This document shows positions 9,417-17,609 of a DNA stretch of 64,000 nucleotides, piece after piece (within the stretch, counting starts at the first letter, position 1; each line of letters opens with the position of its first letter). Position numbers and translations under genes: made by a program. Below the pieces are notes generated by a model. The model was not told where the DNA came from. It worked only from the letters and a program-made list of their open reading frames with translations, and did no database searches. The stretch comes from Solibacillus sp040273735 (GTDB lineage: Bacteria > Bacillota > Bacilli > Bacillales_A > Planococcaceae), in contig NZ_JBELZM010000018.1 of the NCBI RefSeq assembly GCF_040273735.1, positions 1 to 64,000 of the forward strand, written 5' to 3'.

Positions 9417-9550
9417 TGAGTCACACCTCCTTTTATAATTAGACGGGGGTTTCATAGCTTTCGTTTCAAAAATAATCCAGTAGCTTCTTTTTTACACTAA
9501 CCTATTCGATAAGATCACCTACATCTATAATAAATATCCAGATTTTTTAT

Positions 9551-9630
9551 TGAGTGATATTCCGTTAAATGGCCCTATAACAGAAAAACGCGATCTTCTT
9601 ATTGAAGAATCGCGCCTGATTGTTGTATAG
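9551..9630. repeat. Short palindromic interspersed repeat, copy 1
   Basis: Contains AAATGGCCCTATAACAG followed by CGCGATCTTCTTATTGAAG and AATCGCG, a hairpin with near-perfect arms around ATT. Two related copies lie at 12204-12260 and 13025-13097. Such elements are known as dispersed intergenic repeats in Bacillaceae. No transposase is visible, so it could be mobilised only in trans, if at all. Confidence 0.75.
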
Positions 9631-9654
9631 CTATATCATAACAACATATGTAAT

Positions 9655-10218
9655 TTAGCCTTTGTATTTGTTACTACCCGGTAGTTTTTTTATTTCATAC
9701 CAAGCTCTAATTGCTTCTTCTCGATGATTCCCTTTATTTTTGGGATCTGCGAAATAGTCTCGGATAAACTGATTGTATTCAAATTCTAAGCCTATTTGTT
9801 TCTTATACAACGGGTCTTTTTTTCTTTCCTGCTCTTCATACCATGCATTTACAACATCACGATATGTTTTTCCTACATTTTCTCTAAAATAATTTTGAAT
9901 ATAAGTAGAAAAATGAAATTTAGGAATTTCTGACTTGAAGAAGGCCCTTACAGTTTGACTACAACGGTGATTTTCCGTTATTACTGTATCTAAATTTAAA
10001 TCTGTTAATATTGCTTCATTTGTAGGCGACTTTCTTTTTTTCAGTGGTTTTTGTATTTCTCCTGTTTGAAGAAATGCAGTTATTCTATCCGTGATTTCAA
10101 TTTTAGAACCAGAGGCACTCATCCCGTTCTGTCTACAAAAATTTTGTAATTCCTCTTTTAACCAATAAAAACTTTGAAATTTTTGTACATCCAATTCCCT
10201 TTTTAGATCAGGCCTCAA
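9655..10218 (-). CDS. SAP-like / DUF6434 domain protein
   Basis: 187 residues. The N-terminal third (YWLKEELQNFCRQNGMSASG, then SKIEITDRITAFL) resembles a SAP-type helix-extended-loop-helix that binds nucleic acid or protein. The C-terminal part repeats a W-Y-containing motif twice (VVNAWYEEQ, AIRAWYEIK), as in DUF6434 proteins of Bacillales. It stands alone, with an AT-rich upstream region. A DNA- or RNA-associated role is inferred from the SAP-like segment only. Confidence 0.75.
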   Translation of the reverse strand: MRPDLKRELDVQKFQSFYWLKEELQNFCRQNGMSASGSKIEITDRITAFLQTGEIQKPLKKRKSPTNEAILTDLNLDTVITENHRCSQTVRAFFKSEIPKFHFSTYIQNYFRENVGKTYRDVVNAWYEEQERKKDPLYKKQIGLEFEYNQFIRDYFADPKNKGNHREEAIRAWYEIKKLPGSNKYKG

Positions 10219-10734
10219 ATATTACACCTCCAGTAGTGGTTAGTACTATTATAAAACTTACATTCTTCTTTTGTCGTTCTTTTTGATAATATTATCATTC
10301 TTCTTTTTCGATTAATGTAATATACAAAAAGACGTGTTTCTCGTTAAACGCAGCCCCTGACTCCACATGCGTCGACTGTGTGCTGGTGGGTTTTATAATA
10401 TAGGCCAGGCTCAAATCTTATTTAATTGAAGTCTAGCCTGGTTTCTTATGCGTTTTGATGTTGCCTATTCCACTCACACCCCAGATTATAGGAAATCATA
10501 AATACCTGTTTTTTAATACTAATATATTTTGGTTCAAGAACAAACATTCACAATCTTTGAGATTGTTATCATGCGTAATTAACTAATAGATCCCAATACT
10601 ATTTTCACTTTTAAAATTCAGATAGTTAGATAAAAACACATCTATTGTAACTTTTAATAATTATTCAGAATTGTTAGACTATTATCAACTACCATGAATA
10701 CACTTAAAACTTAATTCTTTCAGGAGGGATACAA
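10219..10734. other. Intergenic region with one hairpin
   Basis: About 516 bases between divergent genes. The only clear structure is an imperfect hairpin at 10404-10442, with CCAGGCT facing AGCCTGG and followed by TTTCTTA, which is terminator-like but attached to no gene. GC-richer scraps around 10350-10390 suggest decayed sequence. I find no gene. Confidence 0.5.
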
Positions 10735-11697
10735 ATGGAGAAAAAGTTACACTTATTACCATATCAAGTGGATGAAGTGGTCGAAATGGTCGAAGTGGTG
10801 CCAAAAGGTATTGAACTTATTGCAGCACCAGAAATTTGGGAGAATTCTAAAGGGAAGGGAATCACTGTTGCGATATTGGACACAGGCTGCGACGTCACCC
10901 ACCCTGATTTGAGTGAGCGTATTATCGGCGGACGGAATTTCACTCGTGATGATGATGGACAACCTGATGTATACATCGATTATAATGGCCATGGAACCCA
11001 TGTGGCTGGCACAATTGCTGCAATTCATAACGGCACGGGAGTAGTTGGTGTTGCACCTGAAGCAAGTTTATTGATTTTAAAAGTGCTTGATAAAAGTGGA
11101 TCAGGACAATACGACTGGATCATAAATGGTATTAACTATGCAGTTGAACAAAAGGTGGATATCATCTCCATGAGCCTCGGAGGTTCTGTCGATGTACCTG
11201 AGTTACACCAGGCTATTCAAAATGCAATCACTAATCAAATTCTAGTAGTGTGTGCCGCTGGTAATGAGGGAGATGGACAGAGTTCTTCAAATGAATTTGC
11301 CTTTCCCGCCTGCTACAATGAAGTCATCAGCGTCGGATCCATTAACCTGCAACGCAGTTCTTCTGAATTTTCAAATTCGAATAATGAAGTCGACTTAGTA
11401 GCCCCTGGTGAAGGAATCCTTTCAACGTATTTAAACGGAACTTATGCAAAACTAAGCGGAACTTCGATGGCAACACCGCATGTATCCGGTGCACTTGCAC
11501 TCATAAAAGTGAGTGCCAACAGAAACTTTGAACGAAATCTGACAGAGACTGAGCTGTATGCACAATTAATAAAGAGAACCATTCCTTTAGGAAACTCGCC
11601 AAAACTCGAAGGCAACGGATTGCTGTACTTAACAACAGAGAAATACTTATCGGAGGTGTTCAACCAAGAATTATCTGCAAAGGCGTTGAAAATATAA
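10735..11697 (+). CDS. isp: Intracellular serine protease (subtilisin family, Isp)
   Basis: 320 residues with no signal peptide. The N-terminus has the short Isp propeptide motif in the form LLPY (usually LIPY), which in this family blocks the active site until cleaved. The catalytic triad is visible: Asp49 (ILDTGCD), His86 (HGTHVAG) and Ser244 (GTSMATPH), with oxyanion Asn177 (AAGNEGD). Isp proteases degrade cytoplasmic proteins in stationary phase and sporulation. The start follows AGGAGGG. The stop codon overlaps the ATG of a wrecked nuclease gene. Confidence 0.93.
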   Translation: MEKKLHLLPYQVDEVVEMVEVVPKGIELIAAPEIWENSKGKGITVAILDTGCDVTHPDLSERIIGGRNFTRDDDGQPDVYIDYNGHGTHVAGTIAAIHNGTGVVGVAPEASLLILKVLDKSGSGQYDWIINGINYAVEQKVDIISMSLGGSVDVPELHQAIQNAITNQILVVCAAGNEGDGQSSSNEFAFPACYNEVISVGSINLQRSSSEFSNSNNEVDLVAPGEGILSTYLNGTYAKLSGTSMATPHVSGALALIKVSANRNFERNLTETELYAQLIKRTIPLGNSPKLEGNGLLYLTTEKYLSEVFNQELSAKALKI

Positions 11698-12203
11698 TGG
11701 AAAAACTAAATTTGCAATACTGTGAATGGGAAACGGCCAAGTACAAACTTTTTAATAAAGAAAAACGACCCTTATTATGTCGTAAAGAAAGATGAGGAAG
11801 TCAGAAATCGATACTATCAGAGCATTTCATTCACAGATGCCAATCTTATAGATAGCCATCACACATTGCTAAAAAAACACATACAAATCAGTTAAACTAC
11901 AGCCCCCACCGTTATTTGTACCCTTGGTTTGATTTGCAGGAAAACTTCTGGAAATAGGATGGATCCACTTTCTCTTATAGAGGAGGATATCATCTCCATG
12001 AAATGCAGGCAAAAGGGTTAATCAGCATCTTCTCGGATAATCTATTTAACTGTGAACATGTAGTGCCTTAATCATGGTTCGATAAAAAAGACCGATGAGA
12101 GGAGACTTGCATCATCTATTCGCCTTCGACCCACCTGCAATAGCAGTCGTAGCAACTACCCCCTACTATGATTTCCACAATTATAACTATGAAGGATTAA
12201 CAT
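11697..12203 (+). pseudogene. Endonuclease I-family nuclease (EndA/YurI type), multiply disrupted
   Basis: Three-frame reading recovers a protein of the Endonuclease_1 family in pieces. It begins with ATG at 11697 (MEKLNLQYCEWETAKYKLF). After a frameshift come NDPYYVVKKDEE, then PHRYLYPWFDL and YHLHEMQAKGL. The active-site block follows as NCEHVVP, a TAA replacing the usual Gln codon, then SWFDKKD; a further shift gives MRGDLHHLFAFDPP and another CNSSRSNY. At least one nonsense change and several single-base frameshifts make it nonfunctional. Intact relatives are secreted or cell-associated DNases/RNases. The 5' part overlaps the isp stop, so it was once co-transcribed with isp. Confidence 0.75.
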
Positions 12204-12260
12204 TGTCCTATATCCGAAAAATGTGATTTTCTTATTGAAGAATCGCGCCCGATTGAATAA
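12204..12260. repeat. Short palindromic interspersed repeat, copy 2
   Basis: Contains GTGATTTTCTTATTGAAGAA and TCGCGCCCGATTG, matching the hairpin core of copies 1 and 3. The left flank is degenerate. It sits at the 3' end of the nuclease pseudogene. Confidence 0.65.
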
Positions 12261-12288
12261 CAGAAGAGATTTTATTTAAAAACAATAC

Positions 12289-12336
12289 AGGCAGTAACAA
12301 TTAGGGACTGAGTCCTTGTTGTTACTGCATTTTGTA
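12289..12336 (+). terminator. Terminator-like compound hairpin
   Basis: GCAGTAACAA (12291-12300) pairs with TTGTTACTGC (12319-12328), and the loop itself holds the palindrome GGACTGAGTCC (12305-12315). An ATTTTGT tract follows. Confidence 0.65.
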
Positions 12337-12551
12337 CTTTATAAGCAATTTAAATCTATTTATTCCATTCTTGTAAAAAAGACTATTGTGATAGATTATC
12401 TGATTTACTCTACTATAATAGCTGAGATAATAGGGACTCCGCCCATACCCCAAAAGATTTTACGCTATGCATATCACTTCCCCATTTAAAAAGGATATCT
12501 CTTAACAATTGACGAAATTATTTAACAACCATAGAAAGGAGAAATATTCTA

Positions 12552-13012
12552 ATGAAGGAAAGACATGAAATACTATTCAATCAGTTGAGAAGCTACAGAA
12601 ATGCCACTCTTAGTTTATTGGAAGACGTAAGTGTAGAAGATGCAGAAATCATTCCAAATAGGTTCAATAACAATATTCGTTGGAATTTGGGACATATTTA
12701 TGTCGACCAGTATTTATGGATAGAAACGCAAATCATAGAAATAAAAAACGTGCCATCTGAATATAATAGTTGGTTTGGATATGGTACTTCTCCAGAAATT
12801 TCAGCTCCGAAACGCCGTCTTTTGATGAATTAAAAATACTACTAGAAAATCAAATAGAAGATATCAAAAGGAAATTTAGCAGCAAATTGGAAATCGAGAA
12901 TTCTCCTACGGAAATGGGAATGAATACGATAGAACAAGTATTAATTAGAACAATTTTTCATGAAGGTATACATTTCCAGAATATCCTAATTTTGAAAAAA
13001 TTTATTAAATAA
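12552..13012 (+). pseudogene. DinB-family protein broken by one frameshift
   Basis: The first frame (12552-12833) reads MKERHEILFNQLRSYRNATL, a metal-type His in WNLGHIYVDQYLW, and ends wrongly in APKRRLLMN. The second frame (to 13012) continues with SSETPSFDELKILLENQIED and the C-terminal His pair in FHEGIHFQNI. Joining them gives about 153 residues, normal for a DinB four-helix-bundle protein with its three His ligands. A single missing base in the A run near 12796-12800 (CCAGAAATTT) would explain it. The family includes thiol transferases and DNA-damage-induced proteins; a sequencing error is possible. Confidence 0.8.
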
Positions 13013-13024
13013 CGCTATTTCCCT

Positions 13025-13097
13025 AAAGTCGTTAATTAAATGGCCCTATAACGGAAACACGCGATTTTCTTATTGAAGAATCGCCCCGATTGTTTAA
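13025..13097. repeat. Short palindromic interspersed repeat, copy 3
   Basis: Shares AAATGGCCCTATAAC with copy 1 and the hairpin core GCGATTTTCTTATTGAAGAA TCGC with copies 1 and 2. It lies just behind the DinB pseudogene. Confidence 0.75.
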
Positions 13098-13141
13098 CAT
13101 CATTAATCAATTAAGCTCTAGGAAATAGTCTTTAGTCAAGG

Positions 13142-13186
13142 AAAGCCAGGAAACACTGTTTTACAGCATTTCCTGGCTTTTTGTTT
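13142..13186 (+). terminator. Rho-independent terminator
   Basis: AAAGCCAGGAAA (13142-13153) pairs perfectly with TTTCCTGGCTTT (13169-13180), followed by TTGTTT. It can serve both the DinB pseudogene and the convergent strand. Confidence 0.85.
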
Positions 13187-13301
13187 ATCTCCAGATTTTC
13201 ATTAGGGAACGTTATTAGTTTATTTTTATATGTTATAAATACTTGTTTAATAATTACCTCTAAATAATGCTACTAATTTAGTACGAGGTACCTCCTTATC
13301 C

Positions 13302-13565
13302 TTATTCAAATACAACCATTTCTACGACATCTATGAATCCAAAGCGCTTATAGATATTTTTTCCATCATCTGATGCTTGTAAGACCACGGTTTTTTGTTT
13401 GTCTTTTGTTTGGGTAAGAAGGTATTGGAACATTTCACTGACATATCCTTTGCCTCTATAGCGGATGGTGAGCTATTTAATGTAAGGTAATGGGTGTATC
13501 TCGTTCAGGTTTCTATAATTAATTTCATGTTCTTTAAGCTCTTTTCGATACGATTCTCCTCGCTA
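13302..13565 (-). pseudogene. GNAT acetyltransferase, truncated with an internal stop
   Basis: On the minus strand one frame reads ESYRKELKEHEINYRNLNEI, HPLPYIK, TAG, then LTIRYRGKGYVSEMFQYLL and a C-terminal TVVLQASDDGKNIYKRFGFI, DVVEMVVFE. The R-x-GKGY acetyl-CoA loop and the Y-K-R-F-G-F-end are typical of GNAT enzymes. An amber codon stands where family members have Tyr in Y-L-T-I, and the N-terminus is missing because the frame is closed near 13565. Not functional as it stands. Confidence 0.7.
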
Positions 13566-13593
13566 TAAATAAAGGTGGTTTTTGAACTAAAAT

Positions 13594-14199
13594 TTATATC
13601 CAGCCCTTTTCAGTTGCTTTTTGTACAGCCTGCTGCCTTGTTTCAACTTCGAGCTTTTGAATGGATAAAGATAAATAGTTGCGAATTGTGCCTTTAGTCA
13701 GGAATAACTTTTTACTAATTTCATTCGTCGTATAGCCTTCCTTCACGAGCTTCAGTACATTGATTTCCCGGTCATTCAGAGGATTTTTTTTATTCATAAA
13801 TAAAGCAGCGGCAAGATCCTGACTGATTACCCTTTCACCTTGCATAATTTTGCGTATTGCACCAATTACATATTGGATAGGCTCAGCTTTCAGAACATAT
13901 GCTTCAATATTTAGATCCATTGCTTCCTGCAAATAACCGGCTCTCGCAAAAGTTGTCATAATCATAATTTTGCACGGATAATTGTGAAGGCGTATTCTAG
14001 CAGCTACTTCCAACCCGGACAAATGCGGCATTTCAATATCCAAAATGCATACATCTGGCTTTTCCTTTTCAATTAGAGCCCATGCTTCTGCTCCATCTGC
14101 TGCTTCGCCCACAATATGTAAATCATCCTCAAGCTCCATAATGGATATTAAGGCACCTCTCAGCAGTTGCTGATCCTCAGCGATACTAAGTCTAATCAT
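13594..14199 (-). CDS. NarL/LuxR-family response regulator, DesR-like
   Basis: 201 residues. The receiver domain has the acidic pair in AEDQQ, phospho-acceptor Asp54 (CILDIEMP), Thr in MTTFARAGYLQ and the Lys in YVLKAEP. The C-terminal LuxR-type helix-turn-helix is LNDREINVLKLVKEGYTTNE followed by KKLFLTKGTIRNYLS. Layout and length resemble DesR, but the target is unknown. It overlaps the kinase gene upstream by four bases, so the two are translationally coupled and form a two-component system. Confidence 0.93.
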   Translation of the reverse strand: MIRLSIAEDQQLLRGALISIMELEDDLHIVGEAADGAEAWALIEKEKPDVCILDIEMPHLSGLEVAARIRLHNYPCKIMIMTTFARAGYLQEAMDLNIEAYVLKAEPIQYVIGAIRKIMQGERVISQDLAAALFMNKKNPLNDREINVLKLVKEGYTTNEISKKLFLTKGTIRNYLSLSIQKLEVETRQQAVQKATEKGWI

Positions 14200-15119
14200 T
14201 TCACGCCCTCCCGAATCGGATCCAGTGGTAAAGTCAGAAGTACCTTTGTTCCTTCCTGATCATACGTCACTTCGGCTTTTCCCTTTAATGATCTCATCCG
14301 TTCCTTTATTGTAAACAGTCCATTCCCATGCTGCTGTTCGGATAAACCGATTCCGTTATCGATAATAACTGCTTCTACCCGGTCTTCATTCTGGTATAAA
14401 TGCATTCTGCAATCATCAGCATGACTGTGCTTTACAACATTCGTTACCGCTTCTCGGATACTGTAGGCAAGCATCGTTTCCTGAACACTAGAAAGCAGAA
14501 TATTGGTAAGCTGATGATTAATCTGCACATGGATACCGGCATTCTTAAGCAACTGCTCACAATGCTTAAGCTCTTCCTGCAAGGATAAAAAATTTATTTC
14601 CGATATAATTTCACGTACCTGCTTATGTGCTGTTCGGACTGTTAGAATCATATCATCAAGTTCTTTATGAATCCTTTGATTTTCGTTTGGCACCAGCCTG
14701 GAAACGAGCTCTGTTTTTACCTTTATAACCGTCAACGTATGCCCTAAAGTATCATGCAGATCGCGGGCAATCCGCTGACGTTCCTGCTGCATCGCAATGT
14801 GAACCGAAGCTTCATCAACCTCGCGTTGAAGCAGCTTGGATTTTTCAATATAATAGCGTAGCCACGGCAACAGCAGGAGAAAAAGCATAACCGCCAGTAC
14901 AATTGACTGCGAATTTGAAAACAGTACCTCCTGATAGCGCAAAACGAGACTGAATAGGAGGAGAAAATTTACACATGTAGCAATCCATAAAATATGCCGG
15001 TTGACAGCGCGCCCAACAAAATCTGCAAAGGCAAACTGAAAGAAAATCCATTGTGGACCACTTAAATAAGCCAAATATACTGTTATAACAAAACCAAGAA
15101 CAACAGCAGGAAGCAACAA
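14196..15119 (-). CDS. HisKA_3-type sensor histidine kinase, DesK-like
   Basis: The N-terminal half is a run of transmembrane helices. The dimerisation domain has the phospho-acceptor His in ERQRIARDLHDTLGHTL, and the ATPase domain has SIREAVTNVVKHSHA and DNGIGLSEQQHGNGLF. The first ordinary start codon in frame is TTG at 15119, giving 307 residues, but this begins within the membrane region. The frame stays open to 15299 and encodes more convincing helix sequence (YYLIIDVLTVLLFSYAVVV), with only a CTG at 15296 as a conceivable start. So the true start is unclear, or an ATG has been lost. Confidence 0.88.
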   Translation of the reverse strand: MLLPAVVLGFVITVYLAYLSGPQWIFFQFAFADFVGRAVNRHILWIATCVNFLLLFSLVLRYQEVLFSNSQSIVLAVMLFLLLLPWLRYYIEKSKLLQREVDEASVHIAMQQERQRIARDLHDTLGHTLTVIKVKTELVSRLVPNENQRIHKELDDMILTVRTAHKQVREIISEINFLSLQEELKHCEQLLKNAGIHVQINHQLTNILLSSVQETMLAYSIREAVTNVVKHSHADDCRMHLYQNEDRVEAVIIDNGIGLSEQQHGNGLFTIKERMRSLKGKAEVTYDQEGTKVLLTLPLDPIREGVK

Positions 15120-15308
15120 ACCATCCTGATACCATAGTGCCGTGTAATAGGCACCTATATAAATGATGATTAATACAACCTTAAAAACAAGTGAAGGAAT
15201 CTGCTCCGAGACGACAACCGCGTAGCTAAATAGCAGGACGGTCAGTACATCAATAATTAAATAATATCTTGCCTGACTTTTAGGATACCATTCCAGCCTC
15301 TAACACCC

Positions 15309-16427
15309 CTATCTTTCCAGCCACTGCAGCATTCCCTTCCGCAGCCATTCTACCGGTCCATAAGGGAATTTAGTTAACCACATATTCGCCAGGATAATTT
15401 GCCCTACTACTATCATACAAAAAACCACTATAATTTCCACACTATTTAGAGTACCTCCAAGGCCTAAACCCCATCCATAGAAAATAGCTGTAGCAGTAAT
15501 GTTTTGCAGAATGTAACAGCTTAGAGACATACGCCCCGTTTTCTCAAGCCACTTCCATATTCCCCACGTACTGCACTTCCGAACAATAAAAGCAATCAGT
15601 CCTATATAGCCTAATGCCAGGATAGGAGCAAACAGATATCGGACAGGTAAATCAAATAGACCGCCTGGTACAAAAATCAACACATTCAAAGGCAGACCTA
15701 GACCTAACCCCCAAATGAGCAGTTTTCGTTGAATGGCAATACCGAAATCAGTAAAGGAGAACGCACCCCTGCGCATCAGCTTTATACCAACAATAAATAA
15801 AATTACATTTAAAGGAATAATAAAGATTACCTCTGCTCTAAAGAACATAAAATTTAGGAGACGATTCTGGACCTGATCCAGCCATGTTCCCTCTGCATAA
15901 ATTGCAATCAGCTGTGGAGAGCTTGCCATTGAAAACGTCGGTCCCAACAGCATTGAAGTAAAAATTAGGGCAAGCATTCCTAAATGTAAAGCTCCAGCAA
16001 CCCATAATGCCCCCGTCATTGCCCGTTCCCCACGTTTTAATATGACAGCAATAATTCCTGCTGTTACTGCATAGCTCATGAGCACATCATACTCCATTAC
16101 AAGTACGTAGTGAAGAAGACCTTCCACCATTAAAAATACGATTACCCATTTATACATACCAATCCAAGGCTCATTGTGTCTAATGGACTGCTGATATTTA
16201 ATCTCCATTCCTACTCCAAACATTATTGTTAACATGCCAAGCAGCTTGCCGTTAAATACGAACAGCACAAGGAGGCGTAAAATATCATCCATACTCGACC
16301 AATTGGTAAAATCCGTAGTCGTTATATACTTTAGATCCCCTAAATGGGCAAAAATCCAAATATTCGTTCCAAGTGTCCCCAAAATAGCGATTCCTCTTAA
16401 TATATCGATCAATGCTATACGTTTCAT
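15309..16427 (-). CDS. DUF418-family membrane protein
   Basis: 372 residues with roughly nine or ten transmembrane helices. The N-terminal MKRIALIDILRGIAILGTLG and the C-terminal MSLSCYILQN are typical of DUF418 proteins (YeiB and relatives), membrane proteins of uncertain function related to acyltransferase-like families. The start follows GGAGGGG. It stands directly upstream of the kinase/regulator pair on the same strand, so it may be the membrane partner or stimulus transducer; that is inference from position. Confidence 0.88.
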   Translation of the reverse strand: MKRIALIDILRGIAILGTLGTNIWIFAHLGDLKYITTTDFTNWSSMDDILRLLVLFVFNGKLLGMLTIMFGVGMEIKYQQSIRHNEPWIGMYKWVIVFLMVEGLLHYVLVMEYDVLMSYAVTAGIIAVILKRGERAMTGALWVAGALHLGMLALIFTSMLLGPTFSMASSPQLIAIYAEGTWLDQVQNRLLNFMFFRAEVIFIIPLNVILFIVGIKLMRRGAFSFTDFGIAIQRKLLIWGLGLGLPLNVLIFVPGGLFDLPVRYLFAPILALGYIGLIAFIVRKCSTWGIWKWLEKTGRMSLSCYILQNITATAIFYGWGLGLGGTLNSVEIIVVFCMIVVGQIILANMWLTKFPYGPVEWLRKGMLQWLER

Positions 16428-16876
16428 ATAAATGCCCCTCCATTTTTGTACTTTTATCGTACATTACAGGGCATCCATGAAAATATCGACAGGCGTCAAT
16501 AGGTACAGATGACACTTGTCATATATTTAAACGTAGAAAAAACCGCACTTACTTATAATACGGCTCACCCCACCTAATGCTATACAAGTAAATATTACTC
16601 AACAATCTGGCCCGAATGTGGAATAAGAGAATAACTTCTACACAGGAATTCGATCGATTTTTTTATCAATGGTCAGACTATAAATTATCAAACTTTATTT
16701 CAAAGCCACAAAAGGCGCGGCTCGAAAGAGTTTAATCATTTGAGCAGCATGTATGTATTACTAATAAAGATTAAAAAAATTTTATAGCAAAAAAACGCTG
16801 TGTAATGCTACTTATACAGCGTTTTTTAGTCTTTTAAAATCATATTCTGTATCTTTTGCCCGACATAGGGATGTCC
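16428..16876. other. Intergenic region with terminator and a short unassigned frame
   Basis: Holds the promoter of the DUF418 operon near 16440-16520. A short plus-strand open frame at about 16596-16736 (MWNKRITSTQEFDRFFYQWS near its middle) has protein-like composition but no ribosome site, and may be a remnant. The terminator at 16789-16827 closes the region. Confidence 0.5.
16789..16827 (-). terminator. Bidirectional terminator after cdaS
   Basis: AAAAAACGCTGT pairs with ACAGCGTTTTTT around GTAATGCTACTTAT. It lies 50 bases downstream of the cdaS stop, and T runs on both strands allow either direction. Confidence 0.85.
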
Positions 16877-17506
16877 CTATATAATGCCGTGGGTTGTAAT
16901 AGGATATAAATTGCCTTGAAAGGCGAAAGAGATTCTGCCTGTTTCTTCAGAAACAACCATCACAAGGGCATCGCTTAACTCACTCAACCCCAACGCTGCA
17001 CGATGTCTTGTGCCTAACTTTTTTTCACCTATATTACGCTCTGATAATGGTAAAACGTTTGCAGCGGACTCAATTTTATTATGATTTACTAACACTGCTC
17101 CATCATGTAACGGACTGCCAGGGAAGAAAATAGATTCTAATAATGAATGAGTTAAGTCTGCACCAATATGAATACCAGGCTGAATAAAATCCTTTAATGC
17201 ATCTTGTCGCTGAATAACAATTAATCCACCATGTCTTTTCAACGACATATTTTGCGCACTATGTGACAATTCCGGATACTTTTCTGTAAAAGGAGAAAGA
17301 TAACAATTTAAATAAAACGTAGCAGCCTTCATTTCAATCGTAATAAATCTTTCTTTAATTTTTTCAAAGTTGCTGAGAAGACAATTCGTGTCTGTATCCA
17401 TTTCTTCTACGCTTTGTTGCAAAGATCTAATTACTTGGAGAAGCTCATCCTTTAAAGTTTCTTTCATTGGTGAAAAATTACAATTTATTGGATTCACAAA
17501 AACCAT
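16877..17506 (-). CDS. cdaS: Sporulation-type diadenylate cyclase CdaS
   Basis: About 209 residues. An N-terminal helical segment (MKETLKDELLQVIRSLQQSV and following), the autoinhibitory region of CdaS, precedes a DAC (DisA_N) domain carrying the catalytic D-G-A (SPLHDGAVLV) and GTRHRAALGLSE motifs. It makes c-di-AMP from two ATP. No transmembrane segment is present, which separates it from CdaA, and it is too short for DisA. In B. subtilis CdaS acts in the forespore and affects germination. The ATG at 17506 is very close to AGAGAGG; a GTG at 17497 is a possible alternative start. Confidence 0.92.
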   Translation of the reverse strand: MVFVNPINCNFSPMKETLKDELLQVIRSLQQSVEEMDTDTNCLLSNFEKIKERFITIEMKAATFYLNCYLSPFTEKYPELSHSAQNMSLKRHGGLIVIQRQDALKDFIQPGIHIGADLTHSLLESIFFPGSPLHDGAVLVNHNKIESAANVLPLSERNIGEKKLGTRHRAALGLSELSDALVMVVSEETGRISFAFQGNLYPITTHGII

Positions 17507-17609
17507 ACCTCTCTTTTATATAACTGCGAAAACCTTCTAGCTTTAGTTTCTCTAAATAGGCTTTTTTTATGTGTAGTATATTTGAATGTAACAAGAGCAG
17601 GGTTAATCA

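Noticed and set aside
9551..13097. Insertion sequence bounded by the repeat copies
   Set aside because: No transposase frame or remnant lies between them, and copies are short and internally palindromic rather than terminal repeats of one element.
16596..16736. 47-codon plus-strand frame with MWNKRITSTQEFDRFFYQWS
   Set aside because: Protein-like, but no start signal, no family and no context; at most a remnant.
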